NCBI GenBank assembly: GCA_037367405.1
Contig: JAZKJV010003126.1
Span: 1 to 64,000, forward strand
Direction of reading: 5' to 3'
Origin: Ottelia alismoides
Lineage: Eukaryota; Streptophyta; Magnoliopsida; Alismatales; Hydrocharitaceae
DNA length: 64,000 nt
In this document: positions 1-12,691 of the stretch, in pieces
Layout: each line of letters begins with the position of its first letter
Numbering within the stretch: position 1 is the first letter of the stretch
Position numbers and translations under genes: made by a program
Notes under the pieces: generated by a model
What the model saw: only the letters and a program-made list of their open reading frames with translations
The model's database searches: none
Told to the model about the DNA's origin: nothing

Positions 1-872
1 AAAAATCTCAGCCAAAATGACCTGTAAAATAGCCTAACTTCCCTTGATTTTTAACTAATTCATGCTAACTCCAAGTGACATGAAACCATCTCCATTGTGT
101 ACATATCACTGACAAGAATAAATGAAAAATACAAAAAAAATCAATAACCTAAATAAGTAGACCAAAAATCCAAACCCTAGTTGCAGGATTTTCAGAATAA
201 AACCTCGATATCTTCCTCATATAGTGCCCAATTTGATCATACCCATTTTTGAACTAATGTACATTCAACTCAAAACAAGATCAAGTTCAAGTGAATCGGA
301 GCTCATATGTAAAAGTTGGATTTTGGGCCTCTTTTGTACATTTTGTATTTAAGCGGTTTTTGACCTATTATTTTATGTACATAATTAACTCATTTTATTT
401 TATTTCTTTTTCATTTATTTCCTTTGATAAAATTTTTATTAAAATGTGCTAAAATCCAAATCCAAACTGAGCTTGAATACAAAGAAATTAAGTGAGTCCG
501 AGTCTTCACTAACCATTTGTACAAAAGTTATCTTTTTCACATTTTATTTTATTTCTTCTTTTTCTTAACTAATAAATATCCAAAAATAGATTAATGTGTA
601 AATATTTATCTTGGATTTTATCATATTTTTCCATATTTTTATATGGTTTAAAATTGACAAAAAAATAGAAAACCCAAAAATCAAGGTATTCTATGTACAT
701 GGGATACCCCAAAATATCATTTTGCACAAATGATAGATTTTGGTTTTGGTCTCTTCATGAAATGTAGATCTCATCGATACGAGCAAATTTTGTGAAGAAA
801 ATTTTTCGATCTAAACCATTTACTATTTTTTTACGTATTATTATTGTATTTATTTTTCAATTTTTGTGGGAC

Positions 873-907
873 TGACACGTGGCAGCTCTTGGAGCCTCCA
901 TGTGTCA
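873..907 (+). promoter_or_regulatory. G-box hairpin of the LTR
   Basis: TGACACGTGG (873-882) pairs with CCATGTGTCA (898-907), with one G-U type pair. An inner stem GCTC/GAGC is also present. The left arm holds the plant G-box core CACGTG. The same hairpin lies in the LTRs of A, B and C with compensating base changes. Confidence 0.6.
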
Positions 908-3140
908 CCCATTTTTAAACTTTATTTTCGTTTATTTTTATTAAAAAAATTAAAATTAAAATATATATATATAACAGCATGGTCGCCATGTAGCAGCTCC
1001 TTAGCCGACCGATCTCTATCGATCGGACGGCCGAGGAGTGGCATCCACCTTCCAGATCTAGGTGCCTCCTCCTCCCTAGACGAGCACCACCACCGCCTCT
1101 CCCCTTTCCTTCTACGGCTGGCCGCCTTCCATATCCAGAGCCTTCCATATCCGGTCGCGCACCACCTTCCTTGTCTCGTCGCACAATCCCCATCTCCGAT
1201 TTCCAATCAGATCAATCGAATGCCGCCTTTCCCCTTTTGCACCTCTGCAGATCCTAGTCATCACACAATCAGTCATTGTCGCCGTCCTTGTTTAGGACCG
1301 CCGCTAAATCCAATCCTCACTCCTCTCTGATCCCCTTTTCAATCTGATACCCCTTCTTCCCCATTATTTAAACGCCACCGTAGCTCCTTACCAATCCATC
1401 TGCCATTCGATAGCTAAGAAACTCTTCTCGGTGGTGACAGCACCAGCAGATCCCTCTGTTTGGCGTTATCCAAGGTGATTTGCACCTCATCGCAGCTCTC
1501 CTCTGGCGAGGCTGCTCTGCGCCGGCCTTCGCACCGTTGAGCTCTTCTCCGAGTATTCACCCTTCTCACCCTTCATCTACTCCGTCGACATCATCATCCC
1601 ACATCAAAGCTCTCCCTTCCTGAACCATCGTAACCCACCGTACCACCTCTGCAATACTATCAAATCCACTTGCAACCATCGTTATCATCGTCGTTCAACC
1701 TCCACCGAGCTTCAACGTTGAGTCAGATACACCTTACGCCTCCGCACGCCACAAGCGTCGTCGAGCATCAAGCCAATGCAATTTCCTCCAACTGTGCATC
1801 ACCCACACCACCTGCTTCATCAACCACGGTGTCATCTCTCCGCTCATCGACATCGGTCGGAGGAGCAGCAACAACCGACCGCCTTCACCAATGCTACTCC
1901 GCTTCGTCGCCTTCTACTCCAATAATGACGCCACCTCCAGCTCCAGATCTCAGCTGTGCTCCACCGTCAGCGACTCCACATCTACCCAGCACCGCTCCGC
2001 CATCGGTGGTCAAAGGTGAACCACCGTAGACAACAGCCTGCACCTTCATCAACGGCCAGCCACCTCCGCTCCAGAAGATCGACCTCCGCCAGCCGCGAAC
2101 TGCCGGGCAAGAGCCCCGAGGCTCTCCCACGTGCCGTGCACGTGAGGAGACATTCGCTGCAAAAGGAAGAAGCCCCCTCACGTGACCACGCGTGCTTGGG
2201 GTGGGAAGATTGCAAAAACCCCCTTGGACTATCACCTAATCAAAGACTCATCCTGCCACCAGAGGTCACGTGCTACGTATGCGACCCTCTAGCAATTTTT
2301 GAAGAATCACCCCTCAAATTTTCGATAATCACACATTAGTCCTTGCTCTATATACTTTTTTTTCTTTTATTTATTGTAATTGCAGATAGGCCCATGTATT
2401 TCCCCCTTATTTTGAACAGCTTTATTGCATCATTTCATTTAACAAAAAATTGCATGATGTTCTTCAACTAGTTCTCTATGATATGGCATGCTTGTGATAT
2501 TTTTATAGGTTGTGCTTATTTAATAATTATTGTTCTTGTGGAAATTTGTGCATTTTTCCCATCTTGCACCTCAAAATTCATAAGCAATCAACCATAACTC
2601 TGAAAAATTGCCAAAAAAAATCACTGATTGTAGAATTTGTGTATTTCACATCGTGCCCAAAAAGAATTGCCTTTGCATGCATGATTGTTCTGTAAAAATC
2701 ATTTTGCATATTTTAATCTTTAATTTAGTAGGTATTATACATCATATTTTTAAGGTTTAGTATTTTTCTTAGATCAATCACCTAGTGATAGATCTTGGAT
2801 AATTTTATTCCTTGAAAATAAATATATTTAATATTTATTATAATTAATTATTGAAATCCATTGTGTTTGTATTCATAAATTCATAGAATATTTATCTTGC
2901 ATCCAAAAATTCTAAAAAAATTACAATGCATTCATTTCATTGTAATTAACATCTCAACCAAGTTTCATATTTTTCAGACATCATTTGATTGATCTTCACA
3001 TTTTAGTCCCTAAAATTGGCCTAACTGGCATTTCTGCATCCTAAATTGAATTAAAAATACCAAAAAATACCATCTCAAAACCATACTCGAACTTTGATAG
3101 ACAAATTTCTAGGTTGTTCCTTTGCCTCCTTGAGTTCGAC

Positions 3141-3157
3141 CTTGGGACTTGCCCAAG
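3141..3157 (+). promoter_or_regulatory. Hairpin near the LTR 3' end
   Basis: CTTGGG (3141-3146), loop ACTTG, CCCAAG (3152-3157), preceded by the conserved GAGTTCGAC and followed by TAAAATAAAC, which includes an AATAAA. It recurs at the same place in all LTRs of the window. Confidence 0.6.
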
Positions 3158-3351
3158 TAAAATAAACAAAAACCGTGCGAATAAAAATTGATTAGTTATT
3201 GTGGTTATTTCTTGATCGATTCTGAATTCCTGACGTAATTACAATGACACTTTAAATAGTTAATTCACGCATATTAACTAGGGAAATTTTGGATACTTCA
3301 CCATTATCTTTGGTCTTCAACGTATTGAGTAGGTGAACTGGGAGTTTGCTT

Positions 3352-5777
3352 TGATAATCTGCATTTCATCATCTTTATTCATTTATTTTAGCTTAAAATC
3401 CCTAATAAAACACATGTAAATATCACTAAATTCATTCTTTTACTAACTCTACTTCTTGTGTAAATATTGTATATTTATCGCTATTTTAACAAAAATAAAT
3501 AAAGAAAGAAATAAAGGAAAAAATAAAGAGAACTCATACTATATATAATAGATACAGGTTGAATCAAACCCCAAGAGAAGGTCAAAGACATGATCAACAA
3601 GGAACAAAGTAGGGGAAATAAGGCCAAAAACACCAAAAAATCCAGAAACTCATTTGTTACTGGTATATATTCATCATATATACAGTATTGTCTATAATGC
3701 ACATTCTTTCATTAATTTATTTATCACCAAATTCTTTATAAATAAAATGATTTCTTCTTGAATATTTTGAATAAAATTCTTTTGTAAATAATAAAAATAA
3801 TTGCAACATAAATTTGTATATATGTTGTGTAAATAACATCACTCTCCAAAAGCGACAAAGTACAAACTTGCAAAATCAATATCAGCTCCACTAAGACTCC
3901 AAATTCATGAACTCATTTTCATTGAACTCCAAATAAAATTATATTTATAATGGTGCATAAAATTCAGAGTTAAGGTGTGGAAATGTGGCCAATTGGGGTA
4001 TTAGTGTATATTATACCTATATAATATATATATTATTTAATTATTTATTTTCTTGCATGTATTTGTAAATATTGCATTTACAATTAATTGTGAATATTGT
4101 ATTTAACTTATATAAAATACAAATAAAAATCACAAAATAAAAAATTAACAAAAATAAAATCAAGTACATATTGTATATGTATCACTATATATATAGTACT
4201 TATACTTATTTAATTAACCAAATAAATTAACTCCTAAAAATCAAATAAAAATTTCATTAACACCCTTGTAAAATATTATAAATAAAGAAAATATAAAATT
4301 ATGTATATATTTCTATAAATAACTAATTAAAAATAAAGTCTTGTATATATAGGTATGCATACCTATAAAAAAAACTTTTCATTTATTTTAACCCTTATAT
4401 ATAATTATTTCATTAATTAAAATTACTAAAATTAACTTTAATTTATTATTTACATTTTTATTTACATTTTTTATTTTTTTTAATTTATTTTCGATTTTAA
4501 ATTTATTTATTTAATCTTATTATTGATTTTTTATCATTTAGTCTATTTTGTCCGCTTCCTGTGTGCCCTCTGATTGGCCAGCCTGAGTCTGTTAACCCGG
4601 GTCAACTGGTTGGTCCCGACCTAATTTATGCTTACCTCGCGTTCCATCGCTCCTACTCCCATGTTTTCTCTTATGTCACTCATTAACTGCACCCAACTCC
4701 TTCTCCGAAATTCTAACATATTTACTCCTCTCACTTGCCATCACTCCAGATCCATCAATAGTGACTCTGATCTTACCCATTTAGAATTTCAAAACTTGCC
4801 GAAGTTCGGCTATAAATAGCCACCCTCTTCCTTTGCTGCGAGGTTGTTCCTTTCTTCAGGTTTCTCTGCTTCCGAAGTTGATCCTTGGAGTCAAGGCAGT
4901 GACAGGGCTTCCAGCTCCACAGCTAGGAGTGCGTGAGGAAGCCTGAGGACCGTGATCTAGTCATACGGTCAGAGTCCTCCGTTGTCTTCCACCACTCTGT
5001 AAACCACAACAGACCAAGGTGAATTCCCTCTTCTTTCCACCGTAGGTAATTTAGGAACCTTATCTTCGATTTTGTATTTCAATTTTGTTTTAATTTCCAT
5101 TGAATCACTGAGATCAAAGCTTCGTCTCCAACCTCTGATGTGCACGATCGGAGGAGTTTCGTTCATCTCCAATAAACCTGACCTCGAAAACACATCCTCC
5201 TTACACTTCTCCATCTAATTCACCATATGCCCACCTTCAGATCCTCACAGATCTGAAGTCTCGGTCTCCCCTCTGACCACACTTCGTCAGAGACCCTCAT
5301 TTTGTCACCATAGCCTATGTTTTTGACCTAATCCTTTGGTCGGAGCTTCCTCCGAGAATTAGCATTCCATTACAGGGTCAAAACAAGTGGGATTAGCATT
5401 GAATCAAGTTCTTGAGGTTTACTTCAAGATGAATATTGTTTCACCTCCATATTCTCATTCGACCATCTCCGACTACCGTGGGAACATCAAATCGATAGAC
5501 CTTCACTCCAGGAAGCTATAACTCCCTTTAGAAGGTGATTCAGTTGAAAGGAGACCAAGATATTCTAAATCAAAGCTCACTTGAGTCGCCATTCATTCCA
5601 CTTCTTCCAAAAGCCCCGTAGACGAATAATCAATAATAATACACCAAATTTAATCTCGTCCATCAGTTTTTTCCCAATTTTTATCGTGGAATGAAGACCC
5701 AGATCTGATCGAGGCCATCCACTCATGAGCCTATCTCAGTCGTTGGATCAGAGCCTCCTTACATCACGGTCATCCCT
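3352..5777 (+). repeat. Element D 5' LTR, left part
   Basis: It starts TGATAATC and shows the same order of blocks as the 3' LTR at 36504: an A/T-rich first kilobase, the phrase AAGGAACAAAGTAGGGG near 3599 (36738 in the 3' LTR), then a GC-richer zone with a good TATA box (TATAAATA, 4811-4818). The sequence stops abruptly at 5777 where element B begins. The rest of this LTR is at 26468-27788. Confidence 0.7.
4811..4818 (+). promoter_or_regulatory. TATA box of the element D 5' LTR
   Basis: TATAAATA lies in a GC-richer stretch after an AT-rich upstream region, the expected place for the U3 promoter. The 3' LTR has TATAAATA at 37866-37873 in the same context. Confidence 0.5.
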
Positions 5778-8700
5778 TGATGAATCTTGTATTCATCACT
5801 CTAAAAGATAATAATTAAGCTTAGTTCCCCAAAATTCATATGCTTTTTATCCATTATTCTCAATAATAAGCAGTCGTGCACATATAAATAATAATTACAT
5901 TTTATTACTTATATTGCGTAAAATAAGAAGCCAAAAATCCTAGCCTAATTGACCTGTAAATAGGCTAACTTCCCTGATTTTTAACTAATTGAAGCTAACT
6001 CCAAAAAACTTGAAACAACCTCCACTGTGTACATATGACTAACAAGAATAAACAAAAATTACAAAAAAATCACTAACATAAATAAATGGTCCAGAAACTG
6101 AAATCCTAATTTTAGGATTCTCGGACTAAAACACTGATATCTTCCACATACAGTTTTCGATTTGATCCTACTCATTTTGAACTAATGTACATTCAGTTAC
6201 CTTCAAAATAAGATCAAGTTCAAATGAATCGGAGCTCATATGTGAAAGTCGGGTTTTGAGCCTCCTTTGTACATTATGTAGTTTACCTAATTTTAACATA
6301 TTATTTTATGTACATAATTAACTCTTTTATTTTATTTCGTTTTCATTTATTATCTTTGATAAAAAAATGTTTTAGAAATGCAAAAAAAATCCAATCTAAA
6401 ATAAGACCGAAGTCAAAGAAACTAAGTAAGTCCAAGTCTTCACTGACTGTCTGTACAAAAGTCCTCTTTTTCGTACTATATTTCATTTCTTCATTTTCTT
6501 ATCTAATAAAAATCCAAAAAACTATATTAATGTATAAATATTCATATTTTAGTTTATCGTATTTTTCTAGATTTTTTATATTATTTAAAAATAATAAATA
6601 TATATAACCCAAAAATCAAGGTTTTCTATGTACATAGAATACCCCAAAAATATCACTTTTTACACATGATCGATTTTGGTTCTAGTCCCTTCATGAAAAT
6701 TGTAGATCTCGTAGAGACGAGCAACTTTTGTTAAGAAAATATTTCGATCCAAGGTTGTTTGCTATTTATTTTCTATTTTTTATTTCTCTTTTTATTTTTT
6801 ATTTTTCTTGAGTTGACACGTGACAGCACTTGGAGCCGCCACGTGTCACTCATTTTTTGCATTTATTTTTTATTTATTTTATAAAAAAATTAAAAAATTA
6901 AAAAGGACATGTGGTCGCACTAGGGTCATCCGATCTCGGCCGATCGGACAGCACCTGTGCATTTTCCTCCTCACCGCCTTTCCCCAATTCACGCCTCCTT
7001 TCCCCTTATGGCCAACGCAGCTTGTTATCCCCATGCCATCTACAACCACCGCCCATCTCCGTTCTCCTCCATATCAGTTCCCACCTTCTGAGATTGCTAC
7101 AATCGCCGCCTCCGTGATTTTCATCGCCTGCCACATCATCCCTGATATCCTTCCCTGTGTGTCTTATTTCCCTTCCCATTCTCCACCATAAATCTCGCAG
7201 GTACCTCCACTCAAATCTCATCGCTGATCTCGTTCTATATTCACCTTCATCGCCTGCTACCCCAATCAAGATCCCTGACCTTCCATGTCCGATGCTGCTC
7301 TCTTATCATATATAAAACAATTTCGCCATATCGTTATCTCTTATCTGTTGATAAGCGCTACTATGCAGATGAAGGTGGTGACAGTGACTTCCTCCCCCCT
7401 TCAACTCGATGAGATCCGGCCTCTATGGTCGATTGCAGCGCCACCGTGCCCTCTTCTGCTCTGGTCCTCATCGACCATCGAGCCAACCCTCCCAGCATCT
7501 GCATTGCGCTCTGCCACCAGTGTACCGTTCACGCTAGAGATCCCTCCCTCTCCCTCGTCGCTCTTCTACCGTCCACACCAGAAGGTTCAGTCATTTGCTC
7601 CACACCTCTGCCTCCAATTGATTCCATCGCCGACCTCGCTTCAACTCAATTAAATAATCCTCGAGCAAGACTCTAGTCTCCTCCGATCCAACTCCACCTC
7701 GTACAATCAGATGCGTCTTCGGAGCCATCTTCAGCCATGTTCGAGCACTACCATGTAGTAGCTCTTCCACCATCATCAAAATCCCCCCTCTGCGCCTCAA
7801 ACTCGGCCTCGCCGCACCTCACACTAGCTGCACCATTCCGCCGGGACTCCACCTCCCTCGCTGCATCGACAACCGGTGGACAAAGACTAATCAACCTCTC
7901 CCCTCCAGCGTGCACTGCATGTGCCTCGGGGGAACATGTATTCAACCCTCTGGGGCCTGCCCTATTCACGCCGAAATCCAGTCGCTAGGGGGCAGTACCG
8001 TGCACGTATCTACTTGGGAATTTTGCAGTAACCCCCTCTAGGGTTAGATAATTTTATTTAGGTCCATGTTCAACAATTTTATTTTATTTAATTATTGTAA
8101 TATTATGAATAGACCCCTGACTTTATCTCTAATTTTGAGCCTTTTTTAAACATCATTTTATCATTTAAAAATTGCACTTTGTTTCTTCAAATAATTCTCT
8201 GCCTTATTGCATGCTCATCATTTTTTAGTGCTCTTTGGTTAATTGTTAAATAATATTTTATAAAAAATTGAATACTTTGTCCACTATGCACTCTGAAATT
8301 TATAATTAATTAACCATAGCCCCAAAAATTGCCAAAAATTCATAGTTCGAAGAATTAATTGTGTTTTACATTGTGCCCAAAAAGAATTGCATTTGCATGC
8401 ATAGTTTTCTCTATAAAAATCACTTTGTGTGTTTTAGTACTCAATTTTTAATAGGTATTAAATTCAACATTTTTAGGGTTTAGTATTTTTCCAAGATATA
8501 TTATATCTTAGATAATTTTATTTCCTTAAATTAAGTAGATTTAATATTTATTATTATTAATTATAGAAAATCACATCGTTTGTATTCAAATATTCATTAT
8601 TTATTCATCTTGCATTCAAAAATTCCAAAAAAAAAATATAGTGTGTTCATTTCATCATTATTTACATCTTGACCAAGTTTCATAACTTTTAGAAATCATT

Positions 8701-9024
8701 TAACAGAAAATTGCATTTTAGTCCCTAAAATTGATTACATTTGCATTTGCATTACAAAACTGCATTAAAAATACCAAAAAATATTCTGCTTCGAAAACTG
8801 CACACGAAATTCGTAAGACATAGTTCTAGGTTGTTCCTTTGCCTCCTTGAGTTCGACCTTAGGACTTGCCCAAGTAAAATAAACATAAAATCACTCGAAT
8901 TAATTGGATTAAATTTCTAAGTGATTATTTCTTGATTGATTCCAATTACCCGACTACAACGAAGCATCATATATTTCAAACGCTTAATTCACACTAATTA
9001 AAGTAGGGAAATCACGAGAATTCA
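5778..9024 (+). repeat. Element B 5' LTR
   Basis: It begins TGATGAAT and ends in ATTCA just before the primer site. The first 21 bases form a palindrome (TGATGAAT, 5 nt, ATTCATCA). Further landmarks are the TGTAGATCTCGTAGAGACGAG block near 6699-6720, the G-box hairpin at 6824-6848 (9 bp, perfect), a TATA box TATATAAAA at 7309-7317, and the 3' hairpin at 8858-8874 with one mismatch. It is about 600 bp longer than the 3' LTR, which lacks the TATA region. Confidence 0.8.
6824..6848 (+). promoter_or_regulatory. G-box hairpin, element B 5' LTR
   Basis: TGACACGTG (6824-6832) is perfectly complementary to CACGTGTCA (6840-6848). Both arms contain the G-box core CACGTG. Confidence 0.6.
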
Positions 9025-9026
9025 GA

Positions 9027-9044
9027 TGGCGTTGTTTCCTGAGA
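9027..9044 (+). other. Degraded tRNA-Asp primer-binding site of element B
   Basis: TGGCGTTGTTTCCTGAGA starts 2 nt after the LTR end. It matches the intact site of element A (15341-15358) at 13 of 18 positions. Three of the five changes are C-to-T or G-to-A, as expected from decay of methylated DNA. Confidence 0.65.
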
Positions 9045-9476
9045 GGCAAACGGTTTAGGTTTGTCTAAAAAATTAGTCTTACGTTTTCCACATTTTCTGG
9101 TAGTTTGATCCCCGAATTTCAGCATTCTACATTTTCCATTTTTTCCCTGCAATTATTTTATTTTATTTTCAGCATTTATTTTCTATTTATTTTTTTTATG
9201 TGTCACTCTCTTACACACTCTCTCTCTTATTTTTCGTGCGAGGTACCCGACGCCTGTGGATCGTTTTCTCAAAACCGACGCATCTTCATCGACGCTTGAA
9301 AAGCCATAAGTTAAATTAAGATCGAGTCCACTTGTGAGAGAGCGTAGAGTCTAGGATTTCAATTTCTACCATTTTTAAATTTTGTAATTAATTGCTCATT
9401 TACAACGGTGTCTGTTTGGGCTTTCACGCGTGTAAACAAGACTTAAACTTTTTCTATGGTGTGTCATGGCATGTTT

Positions 9477-9494
9477 CACTCTCTGATGAGGGTG
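9477..9494 (+). promoter_or_regulatory. Conserved leader hairpin (candidate packaging or dimerisation signal)
   Basis: CACTCTC, loop TGAT, GAGGGTG. In element C the same place reads CACCCTC, CGAT, GAGGGTG (45864-45881). The stem and four-base loop are kept. The role is inferred from the position only. Confidence 0.5.
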
Positions 9495-10195
9495 GGGCCT
9501 GACTTGAGTGGCTCATAGGTTAGACATGCACATACGACTATTAGAGCTTCTAGGATTTTATTGTTTGTGCTCATAAAACATAGGACCACACTTTACTTAA
9601 TTGAGAAACACTTATAGATCATTTAACTTAGTCGAAAATTCAAATAAATTCTTCACATCAATAGAACTTTCTGCTAGGTGCGATTTTTGTCAGCTTGCAT
9701 TCATCTAGAATAGTTTTAAATTCTTGTATTGCATCCCATATGGAGATTGCGAGAAATCACTGTAAGTCTTCTAACTGAGCACACCTCATCGTTTTCTGTG
9801 TGCATCAACTTTTCTCTAATTTCCTCCCTTATGTTTTGTCACGTAAATTTTAAAGGAAATTATGACTGGATGGTAGACGTGCATTTGTGCTTATGTAATT
9901 TTTCAATGATCACCTAATTAAAATTGGGACTACTAAACAAGGCCGACTTTAACAAACTAATAAATTCAAGAACTTTGGTGGGAGAGCAATCTCGTCCTTG
10001 GGTTGATTTATTGTTCTGAGTGAGTGAGAGACGACGCTTAAGGCTAGATCTCGGCTTCGAAATCTTCACTCAGACTACTGATTCTATAAAAATGATTAGC
10101 TGCTTCACAATGAGGAAATACGGGTAGCCGGTAAACGGTCCAGATTTCCATAGCAGATTGGGTAGTTTAAAGGACACTGTGTAAGGCTCCGTCCT

Positions 10196-10230
10196 TAAGT
10201 AATGGGTAGTTGTTTTACAGTCCGTACTTA
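10196..10230 (+). promoter_or_regulatory. Second leader stem shared with element A
   Basis: TAAGTA (10196-10201) can pair with TACTTA (10225-10230), followed by CACCCATACTGGCTGA. Element A has the same arms at 16450-16455 and 16479-16484 around a diverged interior. Confidence 0.4.
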
Positions 10231-11110
10231 CACCCATACTGGCTGAAAGTAGGCGCAACTAGTCGTAAGAATTCAGGCCAATCTTTAAGAAAATTTCTGG
10301 CACCTAACAACTCGTTAATTCTTTTCCAAGAATGATTTTATCACCAACTAAAATTGAAAAGATAATTTGTTGAACTATTGCAGTTTCATTGTATGAATTG
10401 GTAAACAAGGGATTTGATTTGTGTTTGCATTGGTGTACGTGAATCGAGCTCGAATATCAAAAACCGTACACTTGTGCCATCGCTCTCTTTGATTTAGAAA
10501 TTAGGGTTTCTTCTATTGAGTATCTCGTGCACTTAAATGTCTTCAGCTAAATTCCATTATGACAACTCATCCACCTCCTTTAAAATGACAGGACATTGGT
10601 CCTAGTACCCATCAGATATGTACTATGAAAATGAATTTGTCTCTTTTAGACCCAAATCCTCAAAACCCCTTCGGCCATACATACTTCAACATTTGCAGGA
10701 GACTCTCTCCCACAAATAAATCTGGTCCACTCTACAAATCCAATCTACTCTGTGAAAGACAATCCTTTATATTCGGATCATACAAGCATTCAACCGACCA
10801 AGGTCACCACTTCTTCATATGACAATCCTTTATTCAATCATCTGATCGAAATCTCCACTTCTTCATATTGGCCACCTCTCCAGCCCGATGCTACACATGA
10901 TCAGATTTCATCATGACTAATCCATCTTATTACCGAGTTCTCACCAAATCATTTGAAGATTGAACTACTTTTGAGACCAATGACCGGTCGAGATAGCAAT
11001 TCCACCCGACTATATTCTCTCCTCACCACAATGTTGGGATAGGTTGACACTTCATAGATTCATATCCAGATTGAACGTTAGGGAATAACACGATGGACTG
11101 ATCAAACCAA

Positions 11111-12230
11111 ATGAAGAGATCTGCACATATTGATCATACATATTCGATTGACCCTCATGATCTTACTCTTCATGACAATCTTGCATATCATACCTTCGGA
11201 CAAGACACTCATACAGGAGACTGGACTGATGATATCAACACATATGAAGCATGTATGACGACTTCACTATATGAGGGACCGATCAACTATCAAGAAAGCA
11301 GGTTCTACTCAAACCAATTGTACATACCTGAATCACACCATGTTGAGTTTGAGACCTATAGTTTCCCTCATATCGAATAGACTCCTTTCATGATTTTTGA
11401 GGAGAAATTTTCAGAAGATAACGATCATATAATGGATATTCCAAGAATATCTTCTCTCAGCTCATACATGTAAATGGAAGATGAAATGACTGGATCGCAA
11501 GTTGAAAAACGGAAGACCAATCGACTAATTTCATTTTTATGGTAGCTCTGGTATGGAAGTGGAAGATAAAACAATTGGATCTCAAGTTGAAAACCTCAAG
11601 AACGCTCAGAAGCCCACGGACTCTACACACCCTAGGGATAACTCTGACAGTGACAACTCTACATACTACTCCCTTAGGGATGACTCTAACTCTCATCAAA
11701 ACCCCTCCGCTGTTATGGAAAGCACCTCCTCTATGCACCACACCAAAGAGACCAAAAAAATTGAAAAATTCAAAAATGCCCAAAAAATGAAAAATAGAAA
11801 ACCCATAAAAAATGAAGAATATTTGAAAATATTGGATCCTACGCTGAGGGAAGCACTGGACAAAAGATCAATATTTGAACTTCCCTTAAATCAGGCCATT
11901 GAACACTTCCCCAACCTAGAAAGATTTACAAAGAGTAAAATAATGCCAAAAAAGTTGGGTAGGAAGAGAACAAAGACTGAAAGACATATATTGTCAATGG
12001 CCACCTCCTTGGTGTTGAGAAGAAAGACCAAGAGCCGTAGAGTGAAGTAGTTTCCCATATTTGACTGTGGAATCAAAGACACAAGATTTACCCATGCTCG
12101 AATCGATGACAACTCACCAATAAATATCCTCCCGACCTATGTATTTGACAAGCTCAAACTCGGACCTATCAGGAAGACAAGAGATATCGTTCAACTAGTT
12201 GATCGATCGATAAAGCGGCCGAGAGGAACT
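11111..12230 (+). pseudogene. gag/protease-like frame of element B, part 1 (interrupted by element A)
   Basis: Two pieces remain: a 89-codon stretch (11111-11380) and a 165-codon stretch (11553-12050) that is basic and Lys-rich, followed in the same frame, after one TAG at 12048, by a retroviral-type aspartic protease segment. The segment with PLNQAIEHFP, then a KSKIMPKKLGRKR stretch, resembles the linker before the protease in Athila polyproteins. INILPTYVFDKLKLGP (12117-12164) and DRSIKRPRG (about 12201-12227) are protease hallmarks of that family. The catalytic D-[ST]-G is replaced by D-D-N-S (12105-12116). The frame stops at the insertion of element A and resumes in phase at 20986. Element C holds a homologous frame at 47016-49118. 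Confidence 0.65.
12226..12230 (+). repeat. Target-site duplication, left copy (element A)
   Basis: GAACT directly precedes element A. GAACC follows it at 20981-20985, a 4 of 5 match. Removing one copy restores the protease-like reading phase across the insertion. Confidence 0.75.
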
Positions 12231-12575
12231 TGATGAATCTCGTATTCATCATGCTAAAAGCCGTAAATTAAACCCCTGGCTTAATCAATCCAATAAAAGT
12301 CATCATCAATTCTTTATTATTATCCTGTATCATATTGTGTATAATTTGCCCTTAAATTATTGTATATAATTTTACTTCTTTTTCTTGTATTTATTTTATC
12401 ATCAAAAACCCCTAAAAATTAGGTAGATAAATTGTCTATAAATCACTGACCATTAAAAAGACTAAAAAAATACAAAATATCTCAAAACCAAAAAACCGAT
12501 GTTTTTATCCCCCTAAAAATACCCCAAAAATTGCTTTTTGTACAAATGACCTCTTTTGGCTTTTTGACCAACATG

Positions 12576-12608
12576 AAAGTTGTAGATCTCGTCGAGACGA
12601 GCAACTTT
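12576..12608 (+). promoter_or_regulatory. Nested LTR palindrome
   Basis: AAAGTTG (12576-12582) pairs with CAACTTT (12602-12608). Inside it CTCGTC (12588-12593) pairs with GACGAG (12596-12601), leaving TAGAT as a one-sided bulge. Decayed forms occur in the A 3' LTR and in the LTRs of B and C. Confidence 0.55.
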
Positions 12609-12691
12609 TATGTTTTGACTTTTTCCTAATTTTGCCTCTAACTATTTCTTTTGTATTTATCTTTGTATTTTTAGTTTTGAATTTTCTGATT

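Larger units (their letters stand above)
1..3300 (+). repeat. LTR of the B family (5' end outside the window)
   Basis: The sequence aligns by eye from base 1 with position about 5935 of the 5' LTR of element B, so roughly 155 bp of this LTR lie upstream of the window. It shows the family landmarks in order: the TGTAGATCTC block near 765, a G-box hairpin at 873-907, a CT-rich promoter and leader zone with a weak TATA-like TTATTTAAA at 1364, and the 3' hairpin at 3141-3157. It ends in CA at 3300. No tRNA primer site follows, so it is either a 3' LTR whose element lies to the left or a solo LTR. A 51 bp spacer separates it from the next LTR. Open frames at 866-2339 lie in this GC-richer LTR zone and are not believed to be genes. 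Confidence 0.8.
9045..11110 (+). other. Element B non-coding leader
   Basis: No convincing reading frame is seen. The leader shares blocks with that of element C: GCGAGGTACCC followed by GACGCATCTT (9238-9285; C at 45667-45716), then the TGGTGTGTC...CATGTTTCAC block with a hairpin at 9477-9494. The segment at 10150-10257 is shared with element A (16410-16520). Confidence 0.6.

Noticed and set aside
866..2339. Several frames of 77-154 codons near the left end
   Set aside because: They overlap on both strands in the CT-rich promoter zone of an LTR and are not conserved in the other B-family LTRs.
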